This document shows positions 32,027 to 46,838 of a stretch of DNA of 64,000 nt, piece by piece; the stretch's first letter is position 1, and every line of letters begins with the position of its first letter. The translations under genes were made by a program, and so were the position numbers. The stretch comes from Naematelia aurantialba (taxonomy: Eukaryota; Basidiomycota; Tremellomycetes; Tremellales; Naemateliaceae). The stretch spans positions 1,550,001-1,614,000 of the forward strand of contig JAKFAO010000007.1 of assembly GCA_021527695.1 (NCBI GenBank), written 5' to 3'. The notes beneath the pieces are model-generated. The model saw only the letters and a list, made by a program, of their open reading frames with translations. It ran no database searches and was not told the origin of the DNA.

Positions 32027-34967
32027 ATGTCTGCACCGTACAAGCTCGCCTTTGCACTACATGGCCATGCTTCGGATGTACGGAACATTTGCGCTCCATC
32101 ACCCGACGTCCCGCTCCTCCTCTCGGGCTCACGGGACGGCTCGGCGATAGTATGGGGACCGTCATCTCGTGGAAAGGAGTGGGACGTGAAGATGAGGGTC
32201 GAGGCGCCGGAGAAGCGCTACGTCAGCTGTGTCGGTATGGTTAGATGGAGAGGAGAAGGTATGTTCTCGAGCGTCGGCCGTCTTTGCTCATACAGTAGCC
32301 CTGCTGCTGGTCGGATCGGTTTCTGGTATCCTGTCAACATTCACTCTTCCCTCCGCGACTTCACCTCCTCCTGCCATGGGACAGCTGCAGGATGCGCTGC
32401 ATACGCTCATTGAACATAAACAGAACTTGTGCTGTATGGACACCAGTAAAAATGGTCTAGTGGCGAGCGGGAGCTGGGACAAGTGAGGCGTGCTTGCTTG
32501 GGTTGACTGACGCTAGGTCCGTCATCATTTGGAAGGATTTCAAGAAGACTATCCGGATCCAAGCGCATGAGCAGGCTGTTTGGGCAGTCCGATTTGTTGG
32601 AGAAGATCGCATATTGACTGGTGCGTTTAATTCAGCACGCGAGGCGTCCTAATGTTTCAAGCTGCCGCGGACAAGAAGATCATCCTACACGCAATCGATA
32701 CCAATGCCGGAACATCTCACCCCTTGCAAGAATACACCGGCCATACAGAGCCCGTGCGCGGACTGAGTCTCAAACCTGATGGCAAGGGATTCTGGAGCTG
32801 CGGCAATGACTCGTGCGTGCGTTCTTCGCAGGAGCTGATCGCAGTCTCGTCAATCTGTACAGCTTTGATCGACCAGTGCCGCTGCAGTCGCTGTCGGGGC
32901 ACACCTCGTTTGTGTATTCAGTCTCCGCTTTGCCGGATGGGACTGGTGCCGTTAGCTCGGGCGAAGATGGAACCTTGCGCTTGTGGTCAGGTATGGCCTG
33001 CGAATGTCCGATGACTGACATCAGAAACCGAACTCGTGCAAACGATTGCACATCCGTCCGCCTCGCTTTGGTCCTGCGCCACAGCATCGTTGCCTTCTGG
33101 ATCCGGCTACTACATTATCTCCTCAGCAAACGACTCGGTTATCCGATTTTTCACTAACAGCCCGGATTTGGTGGCACCCCAAGGCGAGCAAGACAGCTGG
33201 GAGAAGGAAGTTTCGTCTAGGCAGCTCGACAAGTAAGTCCAGACGTATGTTATTTCTAACAGCAGGAGCCAAATCGGTGACGTGAAGAAAACCGATTTGC
33301 CTGGCATGGAGGCACTGGGCCGAGAAGGTGAGGCGCTTTTACAGCGATTCTGACGATCAGGCAAGAAGGACGGCCAGGTACTCATGATCAAGAACAACGA
33401 CCAAGTGGAAGCGTATCAGGTGCGTACATGTCTCGTGTTAAGTTAAAGGACAGTGGTCTGCGCCCGAGAAGACTTGGCAGCAGATAGGGCAAGTCGTCGA
33501 CGCCATTGGGCAAGGTCGAAAGCAGCTGTACGAGGGTCAAGAATACGACTATGTTTTCGACGTCGACGTGTCAGAAGGCATGCCGCCGCTCAAATTACCA
33601 TTCAATGTCACTGGTAAGTCTCCTTTTGACCCGGCTAACTCGGAGAAAATCCCTGGATTGCCGCACAGAAATTCCTGAATAAAAACGAGCTCCCTCTAAC
33701 ATACACCGAACAAGTCGTCGACTTCATCGAGAAGAACACGAGCGGTGTACAACTTGGCCAGGGTGGAGGGGACCCCAGTGCATACGTCGACCCATTTACC
33801 GGAGCTGCGCGATATACTGGTGCTTCATCCTCAGCTCCAGGCCCCAGTTCAGGCGGCGGCGATCCCTTTACAGGTGAGCGCACATGCCGGATGTGGCTAA
33901 GACCAGGTTCCAACGCGTACTCGACAACTCCAGCCCCTGTCAAGGGCATCTTACCAGTTAAATCCTACCTTTCTTTCAAACAGATGAACGTCAATGCGGC
34001 AAAGACGAAGATTGCCCAGCTTAACGAGGAGGTCAGGAGAGCTTCGGTAAGTGGGAGTCTGTGCCAGAGCTTATTATAGGCCGACCTCGCCTTGACTACC
34101 GAGGAAGAGAAGAACCTATCGGAGATATTCGCACTCCTGGCACAGCCGTCAGTCGCATTGCCAAATGTCAATGCCTCAGATGCCAGCGAACGGTACGATG
34201 CTGCGGCCATTCTGACGTCAATGGCGAAATGGCCGGAAGACAAACGCTTCCCCCGTAAGTACGTGCATTGGACCACGCTTATATCCAGTGATTGATGTGG
34301 CTCGGTGTCTGGCTGCCGTTTCTCCTGCTATTGGTTCGATCTCGTCAGCTCCAGCGCAGTTCTTGTCTGCCTGTGCATGGGATACACCATGGCAGGCTAC
34401 CAAACCCCGCGAAACCAACACCCTCCTCGCTTTGAGAGGGATTGCCAACTTGTTTTTGACAGCCAACGGACGACGGGTGCTGGGAGGCGAGGCCGCTGGA
34501 CCGCTCCTGTCGACACTTAGAGACGGACGGGCATGGAGCGAGATTGGAGCGAGAAAATTACCGCTTGCTACGATAGCGCTCAAGTGGGTATATGACAGCG
34601 ACGACGCTAACATGCAGCTATTCGGTGCTTGCGGTGAATGGTGAACTCCGAGCCTCAAATGCTGGCGCATTGTTGAACTTGATCGTCTTTGTGAGCCTAC
34701 CTGAGAGTCGTCGCTGATTGCCAGATACTGGAAAACGAACAGGAAGATGCTGAGACGATTTACCGAGCTGGAGTAGCATTCGGGAATCTGGTAGGCTAAC
34801 TTTGGAGATATGTTCCCAAGCTTACGTTGCAGCTGTCGTCGCCCGGTGTTTCTGGGAGTCTGCAAGTTGGCGCGGTTCAAAAGGGCAAGACTTTGCTGAC
34901 GGCGTCGTCCGGAAAGGAGCCAAGGCTCGCGGATCTTGCGGCAGAGGTTGGCAGGCTGGGGAGCTGA
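32027..34967 (+). CDS. DOA1: DOA1/UFD3/PLAA ubiquitin-binding WD-repeat protein
   Basis: Many short exons. The N-terminal WD40 propeller has repeats recognisable as LHGHASDVRNICAPS...GSRDGSAIVW, DTSKNGLVASGSWDKSVIIW, HEQAVWAVRF, GHTEPVRGLSLKPDG and LSGHTSFVYSV...GEDGTLRLW. The PFU ubiquitin-binding domain follows (GQVLMIKNNDQVEAYQWS, then GQEYDYVFDVDV). The C-terminal PUL armadillo-like domain has PVKSYLSFKQMNVNAAKTKI and later LLALRGIANLF; it binds Cdc48/p97. Stop at 34965-34967. DOA1 maintains free ubiquitin and supports Cdc48-dependent degradation. Divergent from the esterase gene, sharing about 270 bp. Confidence 0.92.
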
Positions 34968-35140
34968 GCGGCATTAAAACATGCACTTGCCGACATTGGC
35001 CGGTAGCATATCATGCACACATGCATAGAGGCCGGAAACATGCGGAAGCAGGCAGAGTACAACAAGTCGAGACATGGTGGAGTACGTGCGAGCGGACTCT
35101 ATGAGGGGACTCTATGAGGGGACTCTATGAAGGGGGACAT

Positions 35141-36833
35141 CTAAGCGGTGACGCCAGCTGCGACGGCTGCGGCCGCGGAGCGCTCCATGCCTGTGACATT
35201 TGACTTTGTGAGCGAGTCGAGGGGGTTGAACTGCTCTGTCGAGTGTTCGTACTGCACGCCGTCAGCCATTCGCATCCGGAACAAGGGTGGGCGCTATGTA
35301 CACGGCACGACGCTGCTGAACCAACACATTCATCGACCGACACACTGCCTGCTCGACCTGTGTTGTATAGACTGAGATCGGGGTCGAGATGTGAGGAGAA
35401 GGGAGGACAAGGGAGAAGGGAGGAGAAGGGAGAAGGAGGAGAAGGGAGGAGAAGGGAGGAGAAGAGACGAGAAGGGAGGAGAAGGGAGGAGAAGGGCGGG
35501 CGCCGGAGGATATTTGAGAGTGTGGGGGTAAAGAGACCCACCTCCCACATATCAACAGCAACCTGGCAGCTTTCTCTGACGACCTGCGGTGCGTCGGCCT
35601 TGACAGCCCAGTCTCTCAAGATCTGCAACACGCCGCCGGGAGGCAATTGCGGGTCTGTATCCACGTCCGCGGCCGCATCGACCCCATCGGCAGCCTCGTC
35701 AACGCCGTCGGAGGCGATCCCGCCCAGTGCCTCGGCAGCTTCGTGTCGTACCATATCGTCTTCAGAAGAGTCCACGAGGCGCGAGAGCAGAGACGGTATC
35801 GAGTAGGGGGATGATAGTTGGCCGAAGATGTAGGCGATTTCGTGGCTGGATATATTCAAGAACGGGTATATTTATAAAGAACGGTTTATTCAAGAAGAAC
35901 AACAAGGCGTCAGCGTCGTCCCTTTGCTATTTTGGTAGGCTCTCACCGGAACAGAGCCGAGGCGTCCCCAAACCCATCTGCAAGCGCATGAACAGCCGCC
36001 TTTGACGCTGCCCCATGATCCCGCAACGCGAACATGGCGCGGTAGCGCTCGAAAAGCGGGCGCTTGGTGTCGAGCATCTGCGAGCGCAGGACGTCGACGG
36101 GCTCGTTGGTTTTGGTGAATGCTGGTGCGGGGTCGATGGTTGGGAAATCCGGACTGGTTGCGTCAGCTTTACTCTTTCACGTCCTTCATCTCGACGGTCT
36201 GTGAATAAAGGGACTCGAGGCTGGGTCTGTAAACAAAGGGATTCGAGCCTGGGGCTCGGAGCTCTGGAGGCGAAGGTGGCATGACGGATGGAGAGACGCA
36301 GACGACATACTTTGGGAGTCGGCGCTTGCCTTCTTCCGAGTGGTCGAACTCGATCTTGCCAATCGCAATCTCGCACGTCTCGCGCACCTCACGCGCCTCG
36401 TCCGAGAGGTATCGACGCAGGATGGGCAGGCTCTCCTCGCTGGACAAAGCGCCGAGCGCCTCGGCCGCCTCGTGTCGCACCATGGCGCAGTGCTGGCCTG
36501 TCGGATTGACCAGCACCCTCTCCAGCGTAGGCACGGCTGCCAGGTCGCCCAGCTGGCCCAGGACGTACGCCAGCTCGTGCTTCAGCAGCGGCGAGGGGTC
36601 CTCCAGCCCTATCCCAGTCAGATGGAGTCCTCGGCCTTGGCCCGGCGAAACGGCGACGGCAGCAAGGTGCAGGACGTACCGTCTGAGATTATTTGCAGCA
36701 CCTCTGGGCCCCCGACAGCTTTCAGCATGAACAGCGCGCGGAATCGCTCGTGCAGCGGCGTCGAGCCGGATGTATTGAGCAGTGTCGCTCGCAGCGCCGA
36801 CAGCTGCGCAGGAGTGACTTGTACGCCTGCCAT
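35141..36833 (-). CDS. LIA1: deoxyhypusine hydroxylase (DOHH/Lia1)
   Basis: HEAT-repeat di-iron enzyme that completes hypusine formation on eIF5A. ATG 36833 gives [19 protein letters not shown]. The four His-Glu metal motifs are visible: HELAYVLGQ and [10 protein letters not shown] in the N-terminal half, HEIAYIFGQ and [10 protein letters not shown] in the C-terminal half, with [10 protein letters not shown] and [14 protein letters not shown] around them. The last exon begins [17 protein letters not shown] and ends at stop 35141. The intron before it is enriched in GGAGAAG repeats (plus strand 35396-35505). [18 protein letters not shown] duplication is seen in the second half. Confidence 0.93.
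35396..35505 (+). repeat. GGAGAAGGGA repeats in a DOHH intron
   Basis: Purine-only imperfect tandem repeats of GGAGAAG(GGA); pyrimidine-only on the transcribed sense strand, within the last DOHH intron. Confidence 0.85.
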
Positions 36834-37041
36834 GGTCGTCGGAGTGTCGTCAACAGTATGGCGAAAGGAAAGAGAAAGCCCAGTCGGGGTATCTGATAAC
36901 AACTTTTTTACCGGGTGGCAAATGATGACGTGTGATTGGGGCTCCGGTTTGTCACCACTGTTTTTGCGGCGTCTGCTCGGCTTCTGGTTGTATCTTTCTA
37001 CATCTACAATCTCGATGAAAGCATCGTCCAGAGTGCCCAAA

Positions 37042-39768
<2,727 letters not shown>

Positions 39769-39923
39769 TCTGATCGTCATCTCGTAGACCGAGTTTTCAT
39801 CTGCCTCTCCGAGTTTGTAGCGCTAGTATTCTCTTCAAGACTTCAAGCACATATACGAGCATAGCATAGACGCGCATGAGAACCAATGCATAGTTGCGCC
39901 GGGTGATCTGCCACACTGACTAC

Positions 39924-41828
39924 TCAGACCAATCGCCGCTTTGGTGGGCTCCGAGACCGTTCTCGCTTCCTGTCGTCGCTGCAAGGGGTCAGCTTCAGCT
40001 CTACGAGCTATGACGGAAAAGGCAGGAAAGATCGAGACTTACTCGTACTTCCTCTCCCTGTCGCGATCTCTGTCGCGGTGTCCATCACGATCACGATCCC
40101 TCCGCTCCCTATCGTCGTACTTGCTGCTCCTGCTGCTGTCAGCTTCAGCGTCCGTCAAAGTGCAACGCACCTGTCGCGATCGTACCTGTCATACTTGTCG
40201 TCGCGCTCCCTGTCCCTATCCCTATCCCTATCTCTGTCACGATGCCGGTCCCTCTCCCCCTCTTCTCTGTCCCTGTACCGACTCTCGCGCGGCCGGTCCC
40301 TTTCCCTGCTGTCCCTCGAGAGCTCCCGGTCGTGCTCCCGCGCCCGCTCCTCCTTGACATCCTCGACGAGCTCGCCTGCCTCGCGCTTGACCTTGTCGCC
40401 ATGTCCTATGACGGGCAACTCATCAGGGGGAGGGACGCGTGGCCCATGTGGGGTGCTTGGCTCAGCCTCGTTCTTGGCTGGCGTAAACAGGGGAGGCGGC
40501 GGCGCAAAGTTGTTCGACGCGCGTGGTCCCGAAGGAGCAGAGGGAGCGTTGGGCGGAGGTGCGGCGTGTTGAGGTGGTGGCGCACCATACCCGTTCCGGC
40601 CCATCATGCGTTCTTCACCTAATTTGGTGAGGATTTGTCGGATCTCGTGGTAGCCCAGATGCATCTTTCCACCGAAATGGTCCGCCAAACGTTTGTCCGA
40701 GTCCAACACTGACAACATTGCGCCCTGATCAATCCATCAGCCTCAGAACGGCGCCGCCAAATCTCCTCAAGACGTACACAGGTCTCGCATACCCTGAGCT
40801 TCTGGTGACCTGAAGCACCGGCGTTTTCGTTGAGGTTTTGCAGTTCCCGCTCCTTGTCCGCCTTGAGCTGTTTGAGAGCATCCACGGCCGCAAGTTTTTC
40901 CATGCTCTCCTCGACTTTGCCTGCCTCTCCCAAAGCCTCAATCTCGTCGGTACCGCCCTGAATAGACAGCTCGATCTCTCCGATTTCCCTCATCTGGGTG
41001 GGTCAGTCAGCCTCAGACATACGCTAGGATGAAGGATTAAAAAGAGGGGGTTTAACCATAGCTGGAGGAAACCGCTGGAAGAAAACGGTTGCGAGGAAAG
41101 GGAGGATAGAGGACGACGGCAGCGAAGACGAACCAAATCGATAGTCTTTCGGTTCTCCTCTGGCGTCTTCTCAAGCTTACGCTGACTAGCCCTGATTCGC
41201 CGGTCGACATCATCGATGAAGCCCAACAGGTGGTTCTCGTGTTCTTGCTTGTACGCTGCGAATCGGGGATCGTTGGGACTGGCTGCTTGGGCGTCTCGGA
41301 ATTGTTGGAGGATCTTGTCCGAGTGGGTTTTGGGGCACGGGCCGAGGTCCATTTTCTGCAACAGCACGGCGACGCGCAGCAATGAAGAGGTGCAGCAGCG
41401 TAGAGATGGAAATACCATATGTTAGTCAAGTCGAAGGACAGTTGAGCGTGAATGTGTAGAGGCATGAGGAAGATGACAGAAGAGTGCAGAGAGGCATGAG
41501 GAAGATGACAGAAGAGTGCAGGGAGGCACGAGGAAGACAGCAGAGAAGAAACCATCAGCGTCGAGCACGCATTCGAAGAGACCGCACGCACCGTATTGCC
41601 AAAGAGGATATGGGGACACGCGCCAAACAAGAAGTTTCGGCACACTTTCTCCGACCACCAGTCGAGGTGCTCGACCTTGCCGCCCATAGCCTCGGGACCC
41701 ATCATCTGCTACGACAGCGTCAGTTCGGTGGACACGACGACTCGTCGGTGTTTGCGGAGAAAGCGAGGTGAGCCATAAGCCAGACGTACCTCGAGCAGCT
41801 TGCGCTGCTGCTCTGCCATGCGACCCAT
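39924..41828 (-). CDS. LUC7: LUC7-family U1 snRNP splicing factor
   Basis: ATG 41828 (MGRMAEQQRKLLE; alternative ATG 41819), an intron, then MMGPEAMGGKVEHLDWWS. The first zinc finger (CCCH) combines CRNFLFGACPHILF and, across an intron, DLGPCPKTHSDK. The second (C2H2) has LRVCETCVRL, an intron, and DHFGGKMHLGYHEIR. A central coiled-coil region lies between (ERELQNLNENAG). The C-terminus is Pro-rich, then an Arg/Asp-Arg/Glu tail ending RSRSPPKRRLV with stop at 39924. Luc7 selects 5' splice sites within U1 snRNP, fitting in an intron-rich genome. The RD repeat exons near 40030-40190 allow several splice choices, so the exact tail is uncertain. Confidence 0.9.
41458..41535 (-). repeat. about 32-bp tandem duplication in a LUC7 intron
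   Basis: GGCATGAGGAAGATGACAGA plus AGAGTGCAGAGA occurs twice with a partial third copy, inside the intron between the two halves of the first zinc finger. Confidence 0.8.
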
Positions 41829-41866
41829 CTTGTGGTCGTTATCGGTCCAAAGCTGACTGCGAGTCG

Positions 41867-41867
41867 A

Positions 41868-41898
<31 letters not shown>
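41867..41898 (+). repeat. (GACA)n microsatellite upstream of LUC7
   Basis: About seven to eight GACA units, 40-70 bp upstream of the LUC7 ATG on the opposite strand, probably in its 5' UTR or promoter. Confidence 0.85.
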
Positions 41899-41899
<1 letters not shown>

Positions 41900-42083
41900 C
41901 ACAAGGTAAGATTGGGAAAGAAGCAGAGGAAAGAGCATATCGCCGGCGGAAGCAAACTGCAAAGTGGCAGCGAGTGGCAAAATGTGCAGGTAGACTTGGA
42001 AACAGACTTGAGAGTGTTGCGGTGGACAAATGCTATGCATAGTCTGTGCGTGTAACGCCGGTATCGTGACCCAAGTGGCTGTC

Positions 42084-43654
42084 TCAATCATCCTGTTCCT
42101 CATCGTCGTCCCTCGCTTCCAGAATAACAACCTCCTCGACCTCCGACTCTTCCTCTTCCTCGCCCTCGTCCTCGTCTTCTTCTTCCTCCTCGTCTTCTTC
42201 TTCCTCCTCGTCTTGCTCCTCGTCTTCCTCCTCTTCCTCCTCTTCCTCGCCGTCTTCCTCCTCGTCTTCCTCCGTCTGGCCACCCAGACCAACATACTCC
42301 ACGGTGACCAGTCCACTCCAGAGGAGATATACCGCCATCGTCCCTATCGCAGTGGCATACCACACCCACCGGCCCTTCTGCAGCGCCTTGTCCTTTTCCG
42401 AAACCCTCGTCTTGGGCTTCTCCTTTTCCTCGCCCACCCCGCGGAACCAGGACTGCACCTCCTCCCATACCCCTACAGTCTGCTTCGGAGGCGGCGGTAG
42501 GCGAGCGAGAGATGTATGTGACCACCCTACTGAGCCGAAGAGGAGGGCCAAGATCCGGTCGTAGTGTGCTACCAAGGCGGGGTAGGAGAACTTCAGCAGA
42601 GTCGGAAGGAGCTGATTTGGCCACGCTGGCGCGAGTAGCAGGGCGAGCTGAGAGAACAGTTGGAGGTCGACGGTCGTTGGCCTGATCCCGTCAGTGCGGT
42701 TTACATCGGACGGCTCTTTCGCGCAAGGAAGGACATACCGCTGCCCAAAAAAGTACATGCCAGATCCCAAGCGCCGGTTGAGAGGGTCCAGGACCCCTTT
42801 GGCCCGCTTGACGATCTGCATCGTCAGGTACCGGTCATCCTTATGTTCCAAGACTTACCTCCTCTTCGCCGAACTTGCGCCGCCGTTCCTCGAGCTCGCG
42901 GCCGGCTCTCCACCCCGACCAGGCGCGAGGCGCGAGCGTGCCCCCGGGCCCAGCGACAAACGCCTCGTTGTACCGCTTCTGATCTTCTTGCCATGCATCG
43001 CCTGCGACTCAGCACGGCCTGCAGCAGGAGAACAAAGCTTCAGAGACTTACCTGAATTGAGCCCGCCGACGCCCCAGAGACCGACGTACTGCAGGCGTTC
43101 TTTGTACAGCCCACGTAGGCGTTGTGGGATGTAGCTTGATTGAGGCCACGACAGGTTTGCGGCCAGCGCTGGACCAAGCAGAGCGGGGTAGTTTGGCGGA
43201 AGCGAATAAAGGGTATGGGTCTGTTCTGTTAGTTATGTTATAGAAAGCAGGGGCGGCCTTACGACGAGGTCGATGAGCAGCCCTTCGATGTATGCCTTCC
43301 ATACGAGGCAATCAGCGCGCTCCCGGGGCGACAGGCGTTCATCGGGCTCCTCCAGCCCAGGCAACGAGTCGAGTTGTGCCAAAGACACCAGCCTGTCAAG
43401 GTGTCTCACATACGGCAATTTGCCTGCGAATAATAGCCATCAGCACCGGGGACACGAGTCGGGATGGCTAGCGACTGCAACGGGGAGGTAGACTGACCGT
43501 CATTGACGCTCCAGTCTCCGGTGCTCACTCCCCATCGGCCGGGACAGACTAGCTGAAACAGCGCCGCAAGATATAGGGATTCGGCATCTGCCGCAGGCAG
43601 CGGGTGCAGCGGGGGTGTCGTATAGAGCACAATGCTTGGTGTCGACGAGCTCAT
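42084..43654 (-). CDS. SAM37: Sam37/metaxin-like outer-membrane import subunit
   Basis: ATG 43654 (MSSSTPSIVLYTTPP; the upstream frame start is not ATG-favoured). The N-terminal thioredoxin-like part with ESLYLAALFQLV and KLPYVRHLDRLVSLAQLDSL, then WKAYIEGLLIDLV, matches the Tom37/metaxin domain. A GST-C-like part follows, including LFSQLALLLAPAWPNQLLPT. Near the C-terminus lies one membrane span (WYATAIGTMAVYLLWSGLV), then an extreme Glu/Asp tail of about 45 residues before stop 42084. Sam37 with Sam50/Sam35 inserts beta-barrel proteins into the mitochondrial outer membrane. Family call is by pattern, so moderate to good confidence. Confidence 0.75.
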
Positions 43655-44010
43655 GTTGCTTGCTCGAGCAGGTCGGCTGGAGAATGTAATGAACGGCACG
43701 TTTGGAATAATTTGGGATCGCCTCCACCACCGACGCCGACCGAGTCAAAGCTGCAGCACGGTTGATCTTCATCTTTATTCGTCTGGCTTGAGCCTGTTCC
43801 GCTCCATATCGAGCAATCCGCTTGCTCGTGTTGGGTGGTCCGCGAGAACCGCTCACGGCCACACCAGAGCACGCACCTGAAGCGAAGGAGTGGACGAACG
43901 TGGACTTCTTCAGCTCGGCTGGACTGGCTGGTCCCCGCCGACTTTCACACCATCTTCGGCCAATCCTTCCCCACGTCTACAGCAACCACGTCTCATCCTT
44001 CCTGTTCGCC

Positions 44011-45457
44011 ATGTCGACTCGGCCTCCACTCAACTCTCGCTCCTCGTCTTGCTCTGGGCCTCGCGCCTCGATGCTCCGGATGGTGCTGTTCCCCCTGAGC
44101 CGCCTGCTGCGCGCCTCTGCCCTTCCACTGCCGACGAGCCTCCCCACCTCGCCTGCGCACCTGCTCACGCCATTCGCGCTGGCGCTCACCGCGTCATTAC
44201 AGCGGCTCGACCTGTCGCGGGATCCGCGCAAAACACTCGACAGGCTCGCCAAGCATAAATGGACAGTGACCAACACGGTGCCCTACGTGCTCATGGCGGC
44301 CTGCGCGATCTTCAGCCTATACGTGATGACGACGCCGCCCTTTCCCCTCAAGCTCGGCATTCCAGCCGTATACATCCTCGCCATCCTCTTGCCTATCACC
44401 TCTCAATTCGTCTTCCCAGCCACGCCGATTTTCGCCTGGCTCATCACGTTCTTCTCGGCGCGCTTCATCCCCTCCTCGGCACGCCCAACCATCCACGTCG
44501 CGCTCCTCCCGGCACTCGAGTCGGTGCTTTACGGCGCCAATATCTCGGATCTCCAGACACGCTATACCAACGCGATCCTAGACGTCTTGGCGTGGCTTCC
44601 ATATGGCGTGCTGCACTTTACGATTCCATTCGTCGTCGCACTCATACTGTGGACGCTTGGACCGCGGCGTAGTGTCCAGTACTGGGCCAAGGCGTTTGGC
44701 TGGATGAACCTCACGGGCGTGGTCACCCAGCTCCTCTTCCCATGCGCCGCACCTTGTGAGTCTCGAGTAGCTCATGGAAGCTGATCGACAAGGGTACGAG
44801 ATTATCCACGGCCTCACGCCAGCCAACTATGGGATGCCGGGCTCGCCCGGCGGTTTGCTGCGCATTGACCGCGTCTTCCACTCGTCAGGCTACACGAACG
44901 CGTTCGGCTCGGCACCCCTGGTGTTCGGCGCCTTTCCTTCGTTGCACTCGGGCTGCGCAGTCATGGAAGCGCTGTTCCTCTCGCACTTTTTCCCGCAATT
45001 CAAGGCTCTGTTCTGGGGCTACGTCGGCGTGCTCTGGTGGGCTACAATGTACCTCTCACATCACTATCTCATCGACCTCACCGGCGGCGCATGCCTCAGT
45101 GTCATTGTGTTCTACGTGACCATGCCAGAGGCGTTCAAGGACGCAGACCAGATCGACTGGACCGCGGCGCTGGGTCAATCAGCTTCTGTCGAGGGATACA
45201 ATATCATCACTGGACGACAAGAGCTGGACCTGGACGAGGAGATCCGCAAGCTTGAGGAACAGGGCGAGGGGGATGTAGGCGGGGATGAAGAGGAGCGGAT
45301 CGAGGCTGACGGCAGTGGCAGTGCCAGTCGCGGTGGCGGTGGCAGCGGCAGCTGCAGTGGCAGTGGAGAACCGCAGAAGCCAAAAGTCAAGAAGCAAAGA
45401 TCAGTGTCGTGGGGGGAGACAAAAGTAATGGGCGAGGAGGCTGGCCGAGCCGACTAG
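44011..45457 (+). CDS. AUR1: inositol phosphorylceramide synthase catalytic subunit (AUR1/IPC1)
   Basis: Two exons, 44011-44755 and 44793-45457, 37-nt intron, 469 aa. A multi-spanning Golgi enzyme moving phosphoinositol from PI to ceramide, target of aureobasidin A in fungi. Seen: AFGWMNLTGVVTQLLFP, then PANYGMPGSPGGLLRID. PAP2-like catalytic motifs are GAFPSLHSGC and YLSHHYLIDLTGG (His/His/Asp). Several hydrophobic segments precede them (NTVPYVLMAACAIFSLYVM, FAWLITFFSARF). The C-terminal tail is acidic, then a Gly/Ser repeat, then basic (KPKVKKQRSVSWGETK). Divergent from the Sam37-like gene with about 356 bp between starts. Confidence 0.95.
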
Positions 45458-45679
45458 AATCCTTTTAATCATATCATGCAGCCAATGCTAGTGTCCTCAT
45501 ATCATGCAGTCAATCTGCCCGTTGCAGTGTCCCAGTCAGCGAGCGGAGCATTCCAGGTGTCCCGTACCACAGATGCCTATTCCCGAAATGCCGAGCATGT
45601 GGCGTTGACCGAGCGTAGATTTCTATCACTACTGTAGCTTCCAACATCCAGTAATGCCCATCTCTGGGGCACAAGCAAC

Positions 45680-46398
45680 ATGTCATCGAGTCGGTCCATA
45701 CGCGCATTGCATTGCTCGACCCGGGTGCTCAAGTCTCCTCCGCGGCGGTCCATGAGCATCGACTCGCTCAGGACTCCCGCGGCGCCGGCGGGCCGTTTCG
45801 ACGCCGCGTCGGCGGTCAAGAGTGTCATCAGTGCCCTGGAGAAGAGTCGACTGGACGAGGAGGAGGAGCCGCAGCGGAAGTTTGTCGCTGACCGCGTATG
45901 TGGGATTGCCTATCCTCGTATCACTCCTCTTCCTCATACCTCTGCCCTCCTCCGCTGTGGTCCCAAGTCTTGCGATCCCGTCGTCTCCCGTTCCCTGTTT
46001 TCTCTATTCTGAGAGGTACTGGCACTGGCACTGAGACTGACGCCTGCGTCTAGCTCCTGCACCCCGAACAGCTGCACGTTCGGGAGGCAAATGCGCCGCG
46101 CCGTCCGAGCGCCAGGTCGCCGCTCCTGGGTCCGCCGAAACACCTGGCCAAGCTGATCGACCCGTACCTGCTGGCCGGCGCGAAACCGATGGACCACATC
46201 TACAACCCGAGCTTCATGGGCGCCTACCTCAACTCGTTGGGCAGGCTGCGGCCTCGCTCACAGACGGGACTGACGTGGAGGAGCCAGAAGGCGGTCGGGC
46301 GCGCCGTCAAGCGCGCACGGTGCATGGGCATCATCAGCTATTGGTCAGATTCGCCGCCCCTAGGCGGCTTTGGGCCGCCGCTGGCGGGCAAGCGGTAG
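45680..46398 (+). CDS. RSM18: mitochondrial ribosomal protein bS18m (RSM18)
   Basis: Two exons, 45680-45895 and 46054-46398, 186 aa. The Arg/Ser-rich N-terminus looks like a mitochondrial presequence. The C-terminal part has the bS18 signature YNPSFMGAYLNSLGRLRPRS, then TGLTWRSQKAVGRAVKRARC and MGIISYW, corresponding to the bacterial TGLxxKxQRxxxxAIKRAR core. A small-subunit protein of the mitoribosome. Confidence 0.88.
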
Positions 46399-46838
46399 AC
46401 GATCAGGGTGGAGCGGATCGAACGTCACGCCCACTATGGGCGGCTTCCGAGGGGTGGTGCAGAGGCGAATGTAGAGCCAGACTGATCTGGTGGTGACGAT
46501 GCAGGAGGGAGCTTGGGAGACTTCTCGGTGCAGAGCATATTCGTGTCCGACGACACATGCATTTTTCATCTCACGCTCCTTCGGAAGCCCTCTGGGTTTA
46601 GGTGCACCGCACACCTGGTGCCAAGGTCAGCCAGTTGCCTACTGAGCTCTTGAGCGCGTTATAGCAGCGCTCGCTAGATCGGGCCAAATGCCGCCTATCC
46701 GGTCCGACCGGACTTGCCTCCACCCAAAATATAACACCTGCCATATACTTGCTGCACGAACCCTATAGTGTCCGTCCATCGACTCGTTGAGACGCAGGAA
46801 TTGTTTAGCACAGGTCTACAGCTCGAGACGTCACCGCA
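46399..46838. other. intergenic region
   Basis: About 440 bp between bS18m stop and aminotransferase start. No ORF, RNA gene or repeat that I can support. Confidence 0.5.

Noticed and set aside
42030..42500. Plus-strand frame rich in Leu/Phe/Val that looks like a membrane protein
   Set aside because: It is the reverse complement of the Glu/Asp tail of the Sam37-like protein (CTC/TTC codons), so the hydrophobicity is an artefact.
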